Shown here: positions 1 to 11,552 of the stretch, one piece after another
How positions within the stretch are numbered: the first letter of the stretch is position 1
Layout of the letters: every line of letters begins with the position of its first letter
DNA from: Chamaecyparis obtusa
Taxonomy: Eukaryota; Streptophyta; Pinopsida; Cupressales; Cupressaceae
Length of the DNA stretch: 64,000 nt
Assembly (NCBI GenBank): GCA_027943335.1
Contig: BSBK01001538.1
Location: 959,001 to 1,023,000 of the forward strand
Reading direction: 5' to 3'
Position numbers and translations under genes: made by a program
The notes under the pieces: generated by a model
What the model saw: the letters and a program-made list of their open reading frames with translations, nothing else
What the model was told of the DNA's origin: nothing
Database searches by the model: none

Positions 1-122
1 GTCCATAGCATCTCTAACATAGCCTCTTCAATTTTCTCTTTGTCATATTTGCTTAATCTCTCAAATTTTATAAATTTGATTCCTACTAGTCATTTTTTCT
101 TCTGCAATATTTAATATCCTTC

Positions 123-1177
123 TGATGCAGTGGCATCTTGGCTTCTTGATTAGTTTCTTGTGATTTTCTGGCACTTGGTCAAGGAGGTGGATGAGTTCGG
201 TTTTACTCAGTTATTTGGGTGATATTTCTTGGTTGAAGTTTGTTTCGCTTCACCGATGGAGCTAGATGATCTTGGTGATGATTCTCAGTTGGAAGTTCTA
301 GTTTATTTCAGTGGATGATGGTCACTTGGTGACTTGGTGTTTTGTTTCTTCACGCTCAGTTGCTGAAGGGGTCTCGATGTTTATGATTGTTGCTTAGTCG
401 CTAAAGTCACTTAGTTGCTGGAGGACTTGATCACTGAAGGAAGCTCGATCATTGAAGGAGACTTGACATTTATGGTGCTCTGTTATGCTTATGGAGCTCG
501 ATTGGTATGTTTTCTCGGTATATTTCCTAGCACTCGGTAGTTTGGAATACCGATAGGTGTTCTTGGAGATTTGGGAGGCTAACTTGGTGCATTAATTATT
601 GGTAGCTGATGTCACATTCTCCTATGTGGATTTGGAGGCTGACATGGAGAATTTATTTATTGTAAGGCTATTTCAGAGCCTACATGTATTGCATTTAATA
701 TTTGTTTGTAGGAGTTAATTATGTCATCCAGCTGACTTGTGGTTGAAGATTAGTATTTAAGGGGTATTTGGCTAGTTGTTTAGGGAGTTAGTGAGAGTAG
801 AGATCTAGAGTCAGAGTAGATCTAGATAGAGGGTGGAAGAAGTGTACCAGAGTTAGTAGCTTGTGAGCTTAGGATTTCTTGGTAGCTTGTGAGCACAAGT
901 TTAGATCTTTCTTGGAATGCCTACTAGTGTCTTATTATGTTAGAAACCTAGACTATATGAGAAGTGTATTGGATCGTGCATGATCTTGCAGAACTATTTC
1001 TTGTGTTGTAATTGGCCATAATTGGGAAGGCCTTACAACCTAACACATTGCATGTAATCAATTATTGATGAATAAAGATATTGGTTTTCTTTCAGATCTA
1101 GTTATCTTGTTGTGTTGTTTTGATGCTACAAGGTTGGACTATCCTTCATTAGATCTTCCATCCCTTGAGATGCATCA
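123..1177 (+). repeat. Element N LTR copy 1
   Basis: About 1055 bp. It starts TGATGCAG at the CCTTC target duplication and ends TGCATCA. It aligns with the other two N LTRs from the first base to the last. It contains an AATAAA poly(A)-type signal at 1071-1076 and a weak TATTTAAGG promoter-like site near 753. Several CTCGGT motifs lie in the upstream half. It is the most diverged of the three copies. Confidence 0.85.
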
Positions 1178-2232
1178 GACAATATCAAAGTTGAGTTGAT
1201 CTTGTTGAGTGAAGGTTGACCTAGCAAGGTTGATCTTGTGAAGTTGGTCTTATGGGTGAAGAGATCATATGATCTGGGTTGTAGATCTGTGGCACTGAAC
1301 TTGTGGAATCTTGGCCTAGTTGTTCATGCAAGGTGGAAAGTTATGATCTGACTTGCATACAACTTGGAGATTGTCACAAGGTGGTCGGTGTTGGGTTTTT
1401 TTGTAGAGGGTTTTTGAAGATTTGTGGAGATGTCTCTAAGAGGATTGAACCCTAGTGCAATTGCTTCTCTTTGTGATGTGGTGGAAGCAAAGATTTTTTA
1501 AAGGTTTTCTTGGTGGGAAATGGATTTTTTGAGCTATGTGGAGAACTGAGTTGATAACCTTACGAAGGAAAGTGTTGTTGAGCTTTGTAAAGCTTACCAG
1601 AGTTGGGACATACCAGTCTAGAAGAAAGTTGTCTGGTCTGTTAGAAGACTGGTCTGAGAGAGAAGACATGTGGAGGTTTGTGAAATTGGTTTTGATGTTT
1701 AGTTGGTAGAGTTTGACATGAAACTTGCAAAGCAACTTGTGGTTGTTGTCGAGTTACCTATGCTTACCAAGGATGTTGTTGACCTTGTTGAGGCTAGTGA
1801 GAAGATTGGTTTTCATGTTTAGTCAGTGTATGACATGGAGATTGTAGAGCATCTGGTTGTGCTTGATTAGGTTGTTGTAGATGAGGAGATACTTGTTGTT
1901 GAACACCTTTGTGATGATGATGTTACTAAATTGCTTTTGTTTGGTGTTGAGGTGCAAAGGTTGTTTACTGGTTGTGGAATTGAGTCACTGGTTGATAGTG
2001 ATAAGTCTTGTGATGAGATTATGAGATGGGATTCTTCCTTGATCCTTGGTGATGGGTTGAAGGCTTAGTTTGTTTAGGATGTTGGACATGCTAATTGGTT
2101 GAGTTGCAGATTGGTTCTCTTTCTTGTGATGGAGTGGAAACCTTTGGTGAAGATGAAGTGGAGTTGGTGTTTTTTAGATGTTCCCTTTGGTGAGAAAGTG
2201 TGGGACACACTTTTCTTTGTACCCCAGGAGTC
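1178..2232 (+). repeat. Element N internal region copy 1 (decayed)
   Basis: About 1055 bp between the first and second LTRs. It is homologous along its full length to 3321-4377. The primer site just after the LTR has decayed. In one frame it shows a remnant reading frame with blocks such as KESVVELCKAYQSWDIP and DVVDLVEASEKIGFHV, broken by several stops. I do not recognise the protein, and no zinc knuckle or catalytic motif is visible. Confidence 0.75.
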
Positions 2233-3320
2233 TAATGTAGTGGCATCCTGGCTTTTTGATAAGTTCCTTGTGATTTTATGGCACTCAATCAAGGAGGTGG
2301 AGAAGTTTAGTAAAGACATGCTTTTACTTAGCTATTTGGGTGATAGTTCTCGGTCAAAGTTTTTTTCACTTCACCGATGGAGCTCAGTGATCTTGGTGGT
2401 GATTCTCAATTGGAAGTTTTGGTGGATCTCAGTGGATGATGGTCACTCAGTGACTTGGTGTTTTGTTGCTCAACACTCGATTGCCGATGGGGTCTTAGTG
2501 TTTATGACTATTGCTCAGTCACTACAGTGGCTTGGTCACTAGAGGATTCAGTTGCTAAAGGAAGATCAATCATTGAAGGAGACTCAACATTTATGGTGCT
2601 TATTTATGCTTGTGGAGCTTAGTTGGTATTTTTGCTCGGTATATTTCCTGGCACTCAGTAGTTTGGCTATCTGACGGGTGTTCTTGGAGATTTGGGAGGT
2701 CAACTTGGTGCATTTATTATTTGTAGCTGATGTCACATTCTCCTATGTGGATCTGGAGGCTGACATGGATAATTTAATTATTGTAAGGCTTTTTGAGAGC
2801 TGACATGTATTGCATTTAATATTTTTTTGTAGGAGTTAATTATGTCATCCAACCAACTTGTGGCTGAAGATTAGTATTTAAGGGGTGTTTGGGTAGTTGT
2901 TTAGGGAGTTAGTGAGAGTAGAGATCTAGAGTCAAAATAGATTTGGACAGAGGGTGGAAGAAGTGTAGAAAAGTTAGTAGCTTGTGAGCTTAGGAACAAG
3001 AGGATTTCTTGGTGGCTTACGAGCACAAGTTTAGATCTTTCTTCGAGTGCCTACCAATGTCCTATTGTGTTACAGTCCTAGACTAGCTGAGAAGTGTATT
3101 GGATCCTACGTGATCTTGCAGAACTATTTCTTGCTTTGTAATTGGCTGTAATCAGGAAGACCTTATAGCCTAACACATTGCATGTAATCAGTTTTTGATG
3201 AATAAAGATATATGTTTTCTTTCAGATCTATTTATCTTGTTGTATTATTCTACTGTATTATTCTGACGCTGCAAGGTTGGACTATCCTTCATTGGACCTA
3301 CCATCCCTTGAGCTACATCA
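2233..3320 (+). repeat. Element N LTR copy 2
   Basis: About 1088 bp, from TAATGTAG to CTACATCA. It separates the two internal regions. An AATAAA signal lies at 3201-3206, and a promoter-like TATTTAAGG lies upstream. It is directly followed by two G residues and the primer site, as expected of a working 5' LTR. An open frame over its left part (2099-2542) also exists in the third copy. I treat it as chance coding in an LTR, because it crosses the LTR boundary. Confidence 0.85.
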
Positions 3321-4377
3321 GGTGGTATCAGAGTTGAGTTGATCTTGCTGAGCAAAGCTTGACCTAGTAAGGTTGATCTTGTGAAGTTGATCTTATGGGC
3401 AAAGAGATTGTATGATTTGGGTTGTAGATTCATGGCAGTGAAATTATGGAATCTTGGCCTAGTTGTTCATGCAAGGTGGCAAGTTGTGATCTGACTTGCA
3501 TACAACTTGGAGATTGTCACAAGGTGGTCAGTGTTGGGTTTTGTTGCAGAGGGTTTTCAAAGATATGTGGAGATGTCTCTAAGAGGATTGAACCCTGGTG
3601 TGATTGCTTCTATTTGTGATGTGGTGGAAGAAATTTTTTTGAAGGATTTTCTCAGTGGGAAATGGATTTGTTGAGCTGTGTGGAGAACCAAGTTGATAAC
3701 CTTGTGAAGGAAAGTGTTGTTGAGCTTTGTAAAGCTTACCAAAGTTGGGACATACCAGTTTGGAAGAAATTTATCTGGCCTGTTAGAAGGCCGGTCTGAG
3801 AGAGAAGACATGCGAAGGTATGTGAAATTGGATTTGATATTTAGTTGGTGGAGTCTGACATGAAACTTGTAGAGAAACTTGTGGCTATTGATGAGTTACC
3901 TATGCTTATCGATGATGTTGTTGACCTTGTTGAGGCTAGTGAGAAGATTAGTTTTCATGTTCAGTCAGTTGTGTTTGACATGGAGATTATAGTGCATCTG
4001 GTTGTTCTTGATCAGGTTGTTGTAGATGAGGAGATACCTACTATTGAACACCTTTGTGATGATGGTATTACCAAATTTCTTTTATTTGATGTTGAGGTGC
4101 AGAGGTTGTTTTCTGGTTTTGAACTTGAGTCACTGGTTGACAGTGATAAGTCTTTTGATGAGATTTTGAGATGGGATTCTTCCTTGATCCTTGGTGATGG
4201 GTTGAAGGCTTGGTTTGTTCAAGATGTTGGACATGCTTATTAGTTGAGTTTCAGATTGGTTCTCTTTCCTATGATGGAGTGGAAACCTTTGGTGAAGATG
4301 AAGTGGAGTTGGTGTTGTTTAGATGTTCCCTTTGGTGAGAAAGTGTGGGACACACTTTTATTTGTACCCCAAGAGTT
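3321..4377 (+). repeat. Element N internal region copy 2, with primer site and remnant ORF
   Basis: This is the better preserved internal region. It opens with GG and the primer site TGGTATCAGAG at 3323-3333, complementary to the 3' end of initiator tRNA-Met. The longest open stretch is 3845-4243, about 132 codons. It is rich in Val, Asp and Glu (blocks DVVDLVEASEKI, LESLVDSDKSFDEIL) and is matched, with stops, in copy 1. The protein is unknown. No polypurine tract of the GGGGGAG type is visible before the third LTR. Confidence 0.75.
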
Positions 4378-5464
4378 TGATGTAGTGGCATCCTGGCTTC
4401 TTGATCAGTTCCTTGTGATTTTATGGCACTTAGTCAAGGAGGTGGATGAGTTTCGTAAAGACCTACTTTTACTTAGTTATTTGGGTGATAGTTCTCGGTC
4501 AAAGTTTGTTTCACTTCACCAATGGAGATCGGTGATCTTGGTGGTGATTCTTAGTTGGAAGTTCTGGTGGATCTCAGTGGATGATGGTCACTCGATGACT
4601 TGGTGTTTTGTTTCTTGACACATGGTTGTCAATGGGGTCTTAGTGTTTATGACTATTTCTTGGTCACTGAAGTGGCTCAGTCACTGGAGGACTCAATCAC
4701 TGAAGGAAACTTGGTCATTGAAGGAGACTCAACATTTATGGTGCTTGGTTATGCTTATGGAGCTCGATTGGTATGTTTTCTCAGTATATTTCCTAGCACT
4801 CGATAGTTTGGCTTACCGATGGGTGTTCTTGGAGATTTGGGAGGCTGACTTGGTGCATTTATTATTGGTAGCTGATGTCACATTCTCCTATGTGGATCTA
4901 CAAGTCGACATGGATAATTTAATTATTGTAAGATTGTTTGAGAGCCAACATGTATTGCATTTAATATTTGTTTGTAGGAGTTAATTATGTCATCTAGCTA
5001 ACTTTTGGCTAAAGATTAGTATATAAGGGGTGTTTGGGTAGTTGTTTAGGGAGTCACTGAGAGTAGAGATATGGAGTCAGAGTAGATTGGATAGAGGGTG
5101 GAATAAGGGTAGTAGAGTTAGTAGCTTGTGAGCTTAGGAACAAGAGGATTTCTTGGTGGCTTGCGAGCACAAGTTTAGATCTTTCTTGGAGTGCCTACCA
5201 GTGTCCTATTGTGTTATGGACCTGGACTAGCTGAGAAGTGTATTGGATCCTGTGTGATCTTGCAGAACTATTTCTTTCTTTGTAATTGGTCATAACCAAG
5301 AAGGCCTTACAACACGACACATTGCATGTAATCATTTGTTGATGAATAAAGATATCTATTTTCTTTCAAATTTGGTTATCTTGTTGTGTTATTCCACTGT
5401 GATGTTCTAAAGCTACAAGGTTGGACTATCCTTCATTGGATCTGCCATCCCTTGAGCTACATCA
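4378..5464 (+). repeat. Element N LTR copy 3
   Basis: About 1087 bp, with perfect 8-bp inverted termini TGATGTAG and CTACATCA, followed by the right CCTTC duplication. A good TATA box (TATATAAG, 5020-5027) and an AATAAA signal (5345-5350) suggest the U3, R and U5 order. A stretch before the poly(A) signal (ATAACCAAGAAGGCC) resembles the same place in the gypsy LTR at 43020-43060. Confidence 0.85.
5020..5027 (+). promoter_or_regulatory. TATA box in N LTR copy 3
   Basis: TATATAAG lies about 320 bp before the AATAAA signal of the same LTR. The corresponding sites in copies 1 and 2 have decayed to TATTTAAG. The position fits a U3 promoter. Confidence 0.5.
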
Positions 5465-7052
5465 CCTTCTCAACTTCTTCTTAGTATGACTTGACACTAC
5501 TCTAGTTTGTACTTGTTTCCTTTTGCCTATCCCTTCCCCTTATGTTTTCTTTGCATGCGTTATCCTTTGAGGCTTGGCAGCTATGGTAGTTGAAGCTACC
5601 CTAGTTCTCAATCTTAATGTTAGATGAGGAGTAGGATTTTATTTCTATACCTTCCTTTTACTAGGATCAACAACCAATACCTCCTTTCCCTTCTTTTGAG
5701 TTTCAACTTCCTCATCTTCACTACCTTCAGATTCACTAGACTAATCTTCAACTTGACCTTGTGTAATTTGAAGAGGTGCATTCTCCTCTTCTCCTTCACC
5801 TCACATCTTTTCTAGATTCTTGACTATTTTCTTTCTTTTCCTCTCTAGGGTTACAAAATTTAACCCCATAGTAGTTTTGGACTTAGGTTCTTCATAATTT
5901 CTGATAGATTTTTCCTTCCTATCAATCTCCTCAGCAAGTAAAGCAATTATTGCTACTAATGTCTCATCTATGTTGACCTCATAAGGTAATGGCCTTAGCC
6001 ATGCTACCATAGGCATAATAGCCTAAACATAGGTATTATCGGTATCCACTAGAAAACATATGCCGTTGTAGTGTTTTTCTACTAGGGATACAATAACTCT
6101 ACTTCTCTTCCTCATCTTCTTCTTGAATTCAAAAAAATAACTCTCCATCACACAATCAAAATTATCACCTAATTGCTGAGTAAACTTAGTAATCTATTAA
6201 GTAACAGGTCGGTCCTGACTCCATACTACATCTCCTATAGTAGGAAAACTATTTTGTACATAAAAGAATAAACAAACTATTAGTGAACTGAACTTACACA
6301 TTGAGTTTTTAGCTTTTCTGATTGATGTTAGGCTCTCAGCAAGTTGAGTCAACTACAGCTTGACAAGATCATAAGTATGATCTTTCTTCACCATATTCCA
6401 CGCCCGATCTGCTACAATGTAGGAAACATTATCCATCCTATTTGACTGATAAAATTTGTGAGCAATAGCCCTTACTACAAAATTTATCTCTGGATCTGTG
6501 ATCATAGAGATTGTCATTCCTATTTTATTCCATACTACCTATGTGTTAGCTTGAATGACTTCTTTGCTTTGGCACCTCATAGTTTTCTTCTTGGTAAGAA
6601 TAGGATATCCAATGACTCGGTGGATCATATCTTTGGTGATCTTTACCAACCCATTCTCCAACCACAATTTCATGTCATGTACTCTACTCAAAATGATCTT
6701 AATCCATTCAACTTTGAAGTTGCAAGGAAAATCTAGGGCACACACTAACTCTTTCTTGGCAACGTGTTGATGCTCTATCTTCAACACTCTATTATCACAC
6801 AACCTGTTATAAGCTTCCCTCAACTCATAATTACCAATTTCTCCAATCTTGGACATGTATCATGCATGCACATCATGTATCATTAATACCTTTAGTGGAA
6901 TCGATGACAAGGCTCCTGTGAGATCTCCCTTCACCATGCTTTCCAATACAAATTGGAATTTTGGTGGCTTACATGCATTACTCCTTACTAATTAAACAAT
7001 TAAAAATTCTTTCCCTTACTTCCTTACTATTGCAGATGAAGTGGATGACATT

Positions 7053-7639
7053 TTTCTAAATTTAGGGTTCAAAAGATAGATTCAAGTAGCTTGGTAATAC
7101 CTTGTTCTATAGTCCTTCATGATGTTTTTTGATGTCACACTGTAAGAATCTCCACAAACCCCTCTTAGCACAAATTTCTCTTCTCAATCTCCTATGAATC
7201 ATTCTACAAATTCTCAAATCTCTGGGTGAAATGAGAATGAATGATAATATTTCACTTTATAGACTTAAATGGTTGGATTAGGTCTTCATTAAATATTTTG
7301 TACACTTTGTAGATGAAATACAACTATCTCAGCCTTTACATGACATCTTGGTTATCACATACTCATACTCAGTTGAAACCTTGACTTGGTCAATACTAAC
7401 ATCTTCAATTCTGCTCGGTAGATATAAAATCTCATCTATTACAGGAGTTTGGAACATACTAAGTGACTTGGTCACTATAGACATAAATACTGATGCTCAC
7501 CATCAATTATGTAATTTGACTCTTTTCTCAAATCTATCCTAATGCATCTTAATTCATGTACATATAGACTTTAACATATCAAATATCAGGAGCTGATCTA
7601 AAATATAACATTTGAAAATTTAGTTCCTTACATACCTTT
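7053..7639 (-). other. Element A spacer between ORF1 and ORF2
   Basis: About 590 bp with no reading frame that matches other copies. It corresponds to the 450-510-bp spacers in elements K (24242-24754), E (37204-37648) and B (15692-16139), so a non-coding gap between the two ORFs is a regular feature of the family. I see nothing else in it. Confidence 0.5.
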
Positions 7640-10276
7640 TTTCTTAGATAGAAGTAGTGTGGTCACTTGATCTATTGGATTGGGTGACCTCAAGTTCACT
7701 AGATCCACTACTTCTTACTTCCTCTTTCTTTCTCCATGTCTTATTCATCTGGTTCCTTATCTATTCAACAGTCTCTTCATTTTTGAATTGCTCATTGCTA
7801 AGTGCTTGTGCTCTGCAATCTCTTTTTATGTGACCAATCTTGTGGCATTTGTAAAAGACCAAACTTCCACTCATCCAACTTTTGGATTTACCTCTAAAAT
7901 GTGTCCTTACACATTTTTCTCCAATATGACCATATTCTCTATAGTAATGACAACTATACCATGTATTGTAATACCAATTGATTGTGTTACCTTTCCTAGG
8001 TGATTTACTGTTCATATTGGATGTCCACTTTGGTTTAGCATTGGATCTGCATTCTTGTGCTCTATGACCATATTTCTGATAGTTAAAATAATGTCCTTGA
8101 AATCTAGGTGTAGTAGGTGCCTTAATAACCTTTTACCTACATTCATGTGCCTGATGTCCATGCTTCTTATAGTTAAAACAATTTCCATTGAATTTAGGTT
8201 TAGGATTGGACTTACCATTCTTGCTTCTACATATATTTGTTGTGTGTCCTAGCTTTCCACAATGATGGCATGTAGGTTTGTTTTTATTTGTCTTTACATT
8301 CCTCTACTCTCCATTCTTTGATGATTCTCATTCTTTAGTGGATGATAGGTGTGTGTGTGAATTTTGTACCTATTCTATAGACACAATACTTCAGTAAAAC
8401 ATTAGAGGTTAGTTGAAATCAAAATCATGCAATAAATGAAAAACTAAACTAACCAGGTGATTTACTACCTTCTAGTAGATGCAAGTATGTATTCTTAGAT
8501 TATACCGAGATCAATGACCTTGACGACACCTAAACGAAGGATTTGAATGCAAAATCTAGATATGAAATGAATACAAATTAATCTATATTTTTGTATTTTC
8601 TATGCAGTTATGATGAAAAATTTGATATGAGTTCTAAGCTAGATGAAATTGATCTATGATATGCAAATTAAGCTAACAATGATATGAAATATGAAACTAG
8701 AATGAATTGAAAACAAGATTGATCTCACAAAATGTTGATTCACAAGAAGCTTGATGATTCCTCTAATGTCAATTCGCCAAAGTATATATGCAAATTCTAT
8801 GGATTCTGTGGATGATTTGTGAAGAGCCGAGCCTTGATTTTATAGAAATCCAAGGCTTTGGAGGTGCATGAGAAAAGCCATAAATCACTCTTGATGAACT
8901 CAGGTTGATTTTTAAGTCAACAAGAATTAAATATTAATTAATCCATAAAAACATGCAAAAACAACTTTTTAACTCCAAATAGAGTTTAGTTCAATTTTCA
9001 ACTCACAATTGAATGTTGAGTTTAAATTTAAACTTGACTGTTGATTTCTAGTTGACTTCTTTTTTGATTGTGCATAATTTAATATGAATTAATTAAATAA
9101 ATAAAGTGATTTATCTTCAACTTAACTGATTTTAAATTTAAAAATAACTAATTTGTGGGTTAATCAATTATTTTAGTCAGACTTTATTCAAAAATAATAT
9201 CATTAAATATGACAACTTGCTTTAATTAATTAAATAAGAATTTAATCAATTAATGATAGGAATTTTGATTTATTGTCAAATTTAAATAATAATAATTAGG
9301 AATAAATGTAATTAAATTCAATTAAATAATTAAGTGGTGATATTTAAATCTAATTAATTAAATATTCATCATATTCAATTAATCAACTTTAGGAAAAATA
9401 GGATTTATCACCAAATAATTATTAATTTAAAGATAATTATGAAAAATTAGGAATATTTCTAAGAATATTCCCCCATGCAAAATTTAGGATAATCAATTAA
9501 ATTCGATAATGTGGTGATGTGCCTTAGGTTAGGACTTTGATGTTGATTTCATTCGATTTGAAGATGTAGGAGGTTAATGAACCTATAGCCCATTTTTGGG
9601 GTATTACAATAGGTGCTCATCATGTCCTAGTCTAGAAGTGTCATTGGATCTTCTTGGTGATCTCAACAGTTCTTCAAAATATTTCATAGCTTCATTTGGC
9701 TTGTTCATCCTTTCATTAAGTTCCTTTTCAGATCTCAATTCATTCTTTAGTTGATTGTTCTCTGATCTTAGATTTGTGATTTCCATATCTTTCCTGCTCA
9801 ACTCTTGATTTTCAAGTAACAGTTGGTTTACCATGTCCAATTAATTATTTGTCAGCCTCTTCATATCACATGTCATTTAATCAAGTCTTGTAGCCATTTG
9901 TCTCTTGTCTTCTTCAGCTTTCTTTTTTTGTTCAATCACTTCACAGGGTCTTACTGATTGGATTTCCTATTCTCTCTTTAGACTTTTAACATCTTCATTT
10001 AGTAGGTTTTTTGTTTCTAAATGTGCTATAGCTGCATTAATTTCAATGGAATTTCCATTATCAAATAGACCTTTAGTATCCTCTTCTTGATATTGTGTGT
10101 CATTTAGTTGGATTGACAATTCTTTCCTTTTACTTAAATATTTCTTCAATTCTCCTTTGGCTGCTTCAAGCTAGTGCAATGCAAGTTGGATGTCAATCTT
10201 GTGATTCTCTATGATGTATCCCAAATTATAAACCTCCTTCTCCAAGACCTTAACTCTTAAGTGGCTAGACTTATTT
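7640..10276 (-). pseudogene. Element A ORF1: coiled coil plus five CCHC knuckles, split by a solo LTR
   Basis: Read on the minus strand, an N-terminal coiled coil (10149-9967 and 9840-9604, blocks KRKELSIQLNDTQYQEED and LRSENNQLKNELRSEKE) matches K ORF1 closely. After the solo LTR (8350-9608), a series of CX2CX4HX4C knuckles follows. They are decayed in places, with Cys changed to Tyr (for example NYKKHGHQAHEC, CHYYREYGHIGEKC, YKCHKIGHIKRDC). This is the layout of a Gag-like RNA-binding protein with a coiled coil in place of a recognisable capsid. The frame contains stops and the start is uncertain. The exact end (about 7640) is inferred from K. Confidence 0.65.
8345..9613 (-). mobile_element. 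Solo LTR (8350-9608), target duplication ATAGG
   Basis: On the minus strand the LTR starts TGTAATACCCC and ends in CACACACA. It spans 8350-9608 (1259 bp) and is flanked by ATAGG at 8345-8349 and 9609-9613. It is AT-rich and contains no coding sequence. The TGTAAYACCC start is typical of many plant Ty3/gypsy LTRs; that lineage call is from general knowledge. It interrupts element A ORF1 between the coiled coil and the zinc knuckles. A solo LTR forms by recombination between the two LTRs of a former full element. Confidence 0.85.
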
Positions 10277-10288
10277 TAAGAGAAGAAA

Positions 10289-10300
10289 GCTCTGATACCA
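10289..10300 (-). other. Element A primer-binding site
   Basis: The minus strand reads TGGTATCAGAGC, complementary to the 3' end of plant initiator tRNA-Met. It lies two bases from the inner edge of the LTR. It sets the orientation of A as minus and marks 10303 as the LTR boundary. Confidence 0.9.
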
Positions 10301-10302
10301 AT

Positions 10303-11485
10303 TGTTAGAAATCTAATATGGGAAAGTAACATACTGAGGAGGTGGGGGTGAATCAGTTATCAACAAACTTTGATACTTTGAAACTAATTCCACATACATA
10401 CCATAAACATAGATTTTAGTAATGAAATGAAACTAACATTCTAATCTCATCCATCAAATGAAACACATAGCACATAAATTTGGTAACCCAAAAACCCTTG
10501 AAAGGTAAAACTGGGGTGGGGATGAAACCCACAAATCTTCACTACTACAATATTAAAGTGTGCCTATTAGGGCTATAATATTTGATAACTTCAAATGATC
10601 TATCCTATGAGGGGTCTTCCCTATTAAGAACTTACAGACTTATACAATCTACCTTGATTAAAGGATTTAAAAATTATAGCTAAGTAAGCACTTAGTTAAG
10701 ATATTTATAAAGGCCTGTGAGGACCACTCTGTTAAGAGATTTACCCTGATTCACCTATTAAAATGTATCAGTACCTAATCCTTTAGTTTGCACTATAAAT
10801 GTTGATTACATATCATCTCCTTCCAATACTTGTTTGATCTCCAAAATCAAATGTAGCTATGTTTTGTCCTTCACTTCTCTGCTCAGTCACTCTACTTGAT
10901 CTCTGCATCTAACAATAAAAACACTGCTCTATTTCACATACAAGAGATCTTCTCTATTACTCTCACTTACTACGTTTAGGGTTTTGATATCTCCTTATAT
11001 AGACATTTGATCAATCTTCTAGATCAAGATCAATGATCTAGATTCATCACTTATGTCGCTTAAGAATTCCTTTTTTCTAATAGGTTACATGCCTTGCATA
11101 GGGATTAATAATAATAATTAAAAAGCGTAATCATCTCCTTAATTCTCTCAACAATCATTAAATCATGCATAGAAGTTGGCCATAATGGTTTACCTTGGTG
11201 TTTGTGCCATTACAAACACATATGTCAAAACTATTCTTCATATACTGGTGCTCGACACTAACTCTTCTATACAACTTGGCATAAACTTCTTAGTGACAAC
11301 TGAAGTACTTGGTGATCTTTGACTTTCTCGACAATAACTACTTCTCAGTATCTATAGAAGTCTATACATTACTCGACCTTAATAATATGTCTCAGTCATA
11401 GTGATGACTGACGAACATTTCCTTAAAAATGACTAAGTGTTAGACACTAATAGAAAAAATAACATAGGGATCAACACTAACAACA
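10303..11485 (-). repeat. Element A 5' LTR
   Basis: About 1183 bp. The inner end is secured by the primer site. The outer end at 11485 was chosen because the minus strand then begins TGTTGTTAGTG and aligns with the start of the K LTR (CATTAGTGACAACACTTATTCA in K, a close match here). The R/U5 part carries the module shared by all elements of this group: repeated CCTAAYAGGGT-like motifs, a GTGGGTTTCATCCCCACC hairpin and a C-rich tract before the end. Confidence 0.7.
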
Positions 11486-11552
11486 TTTGTCATACTTGAT
11501 TTCAAAATATTATCAAAATTTACATGAAAAAATATTATGTGCCATAACCAAT
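11486..11552 (-). pseudogene. Scrap of a Ty1/copia pol (integrase zinc-binding region)
   Basis: The minus strand encodes WLWH..FFHVNFDNI, which matches WLWHKRLCHINFDNI in element H (about 56180-56230). In copia polyproteins this is the pre-integrase zinc-binding segment. Only about 67 bp remain, trapped between the LTRs of A and B, which both inserted into this older element. Confidence 0.6.

Larger units (their letters stand above)
118..5469 (+). mobile_element. Element N: three-LTR, two-internal-region non-autonomous retrotransposon with 5-bp target duplication
   Basis: The order is LTR (123-1177), internal (1178-2232), LTR (2233-3320), internal (3321-4377), LTR (4378-5464). The LTRs begin TGATGTAG or a near match and end CTACATCA or a near match, which are perfect inverted termini in the third copy. 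The outer ends are flanked by CCTTC on both sides (118-122 and 5465-5469), so the whole array behaves as one insertion, into element A. A primer site TGGTATCAGAG lies at 3323-3333 behind the second LTR; the equivalent behind the first LTR is degenerate. The internal regions are only about 1.06 kb and carry no recognisable gag or pol, so the element is non-autonomous. The structure could come from unequal recombination between two copies or from insertion as a tandem template. Confidence 0.9.
1..7052 (-). pseudogene. Element A ORF2 (unknown helical protein), broken, with element N inserted
   Basis: This is the A copy of the second reading frame shared by A, B, D, E and K. The ATG at 7052-7050 is my choice because the homologous block begins shortly after it. 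Shared blocks in order are EHQHVAKKELV, IKIILSRVHDMKLWL, a helix ending MIHRVIGYPIL (about 6560-6780), KFSSLIVCLFFYVQ, ICFLVDTD and LRPLPYEVNIDET (about 5970-5990). The last matches PLPYEVNIDET in K exactly. The frame carries several stops (for example near 6540). Element N then splits the C-terminal region, with short remnants at 1-117. No enzymatic motif is visible. The function is unknown; the protein is predicted to be mostly helical and charged. Confidence 0.65.
1..11485 (-). mobile_element. Element A: non-autonomous LTR retrotransposon (5' LTR, ORF1, ORF2), 3' end outside the window
   Basis: Read on the minus strand, the element runs from a 5' LTR (right edge 11485) through a primer site (10289-10300), ORF1 and ORF2, and leaves the window at base 1, so its 3' LTR is not seen. 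It has no recognisable protease, integrase or reverse transcriptase. ORF1 and ORF2 are homologous to those of element K. Two later insertions interrupt it: element N (123-5464) in the ORF2 tail and a solo LTR (8350-9608) in ORF1. Its right flank (11486 on) is a scrap of copia pol, so A was itself inserted into an older copia element. The assignment rests on blocks shared with K and E and on the primer site next to the LTR. Confidence 0.8.

Noticed and set aside
2099..2542. Open reading frame of 147 codons with a relative at 4244-4618
   Set aside because: It crosses the LTR boundary of element N and repeats only because N is a tandem structure. It has an unusual Trp/Phe-rich composition and no family match, so I treat it as chance coding in an LTR.
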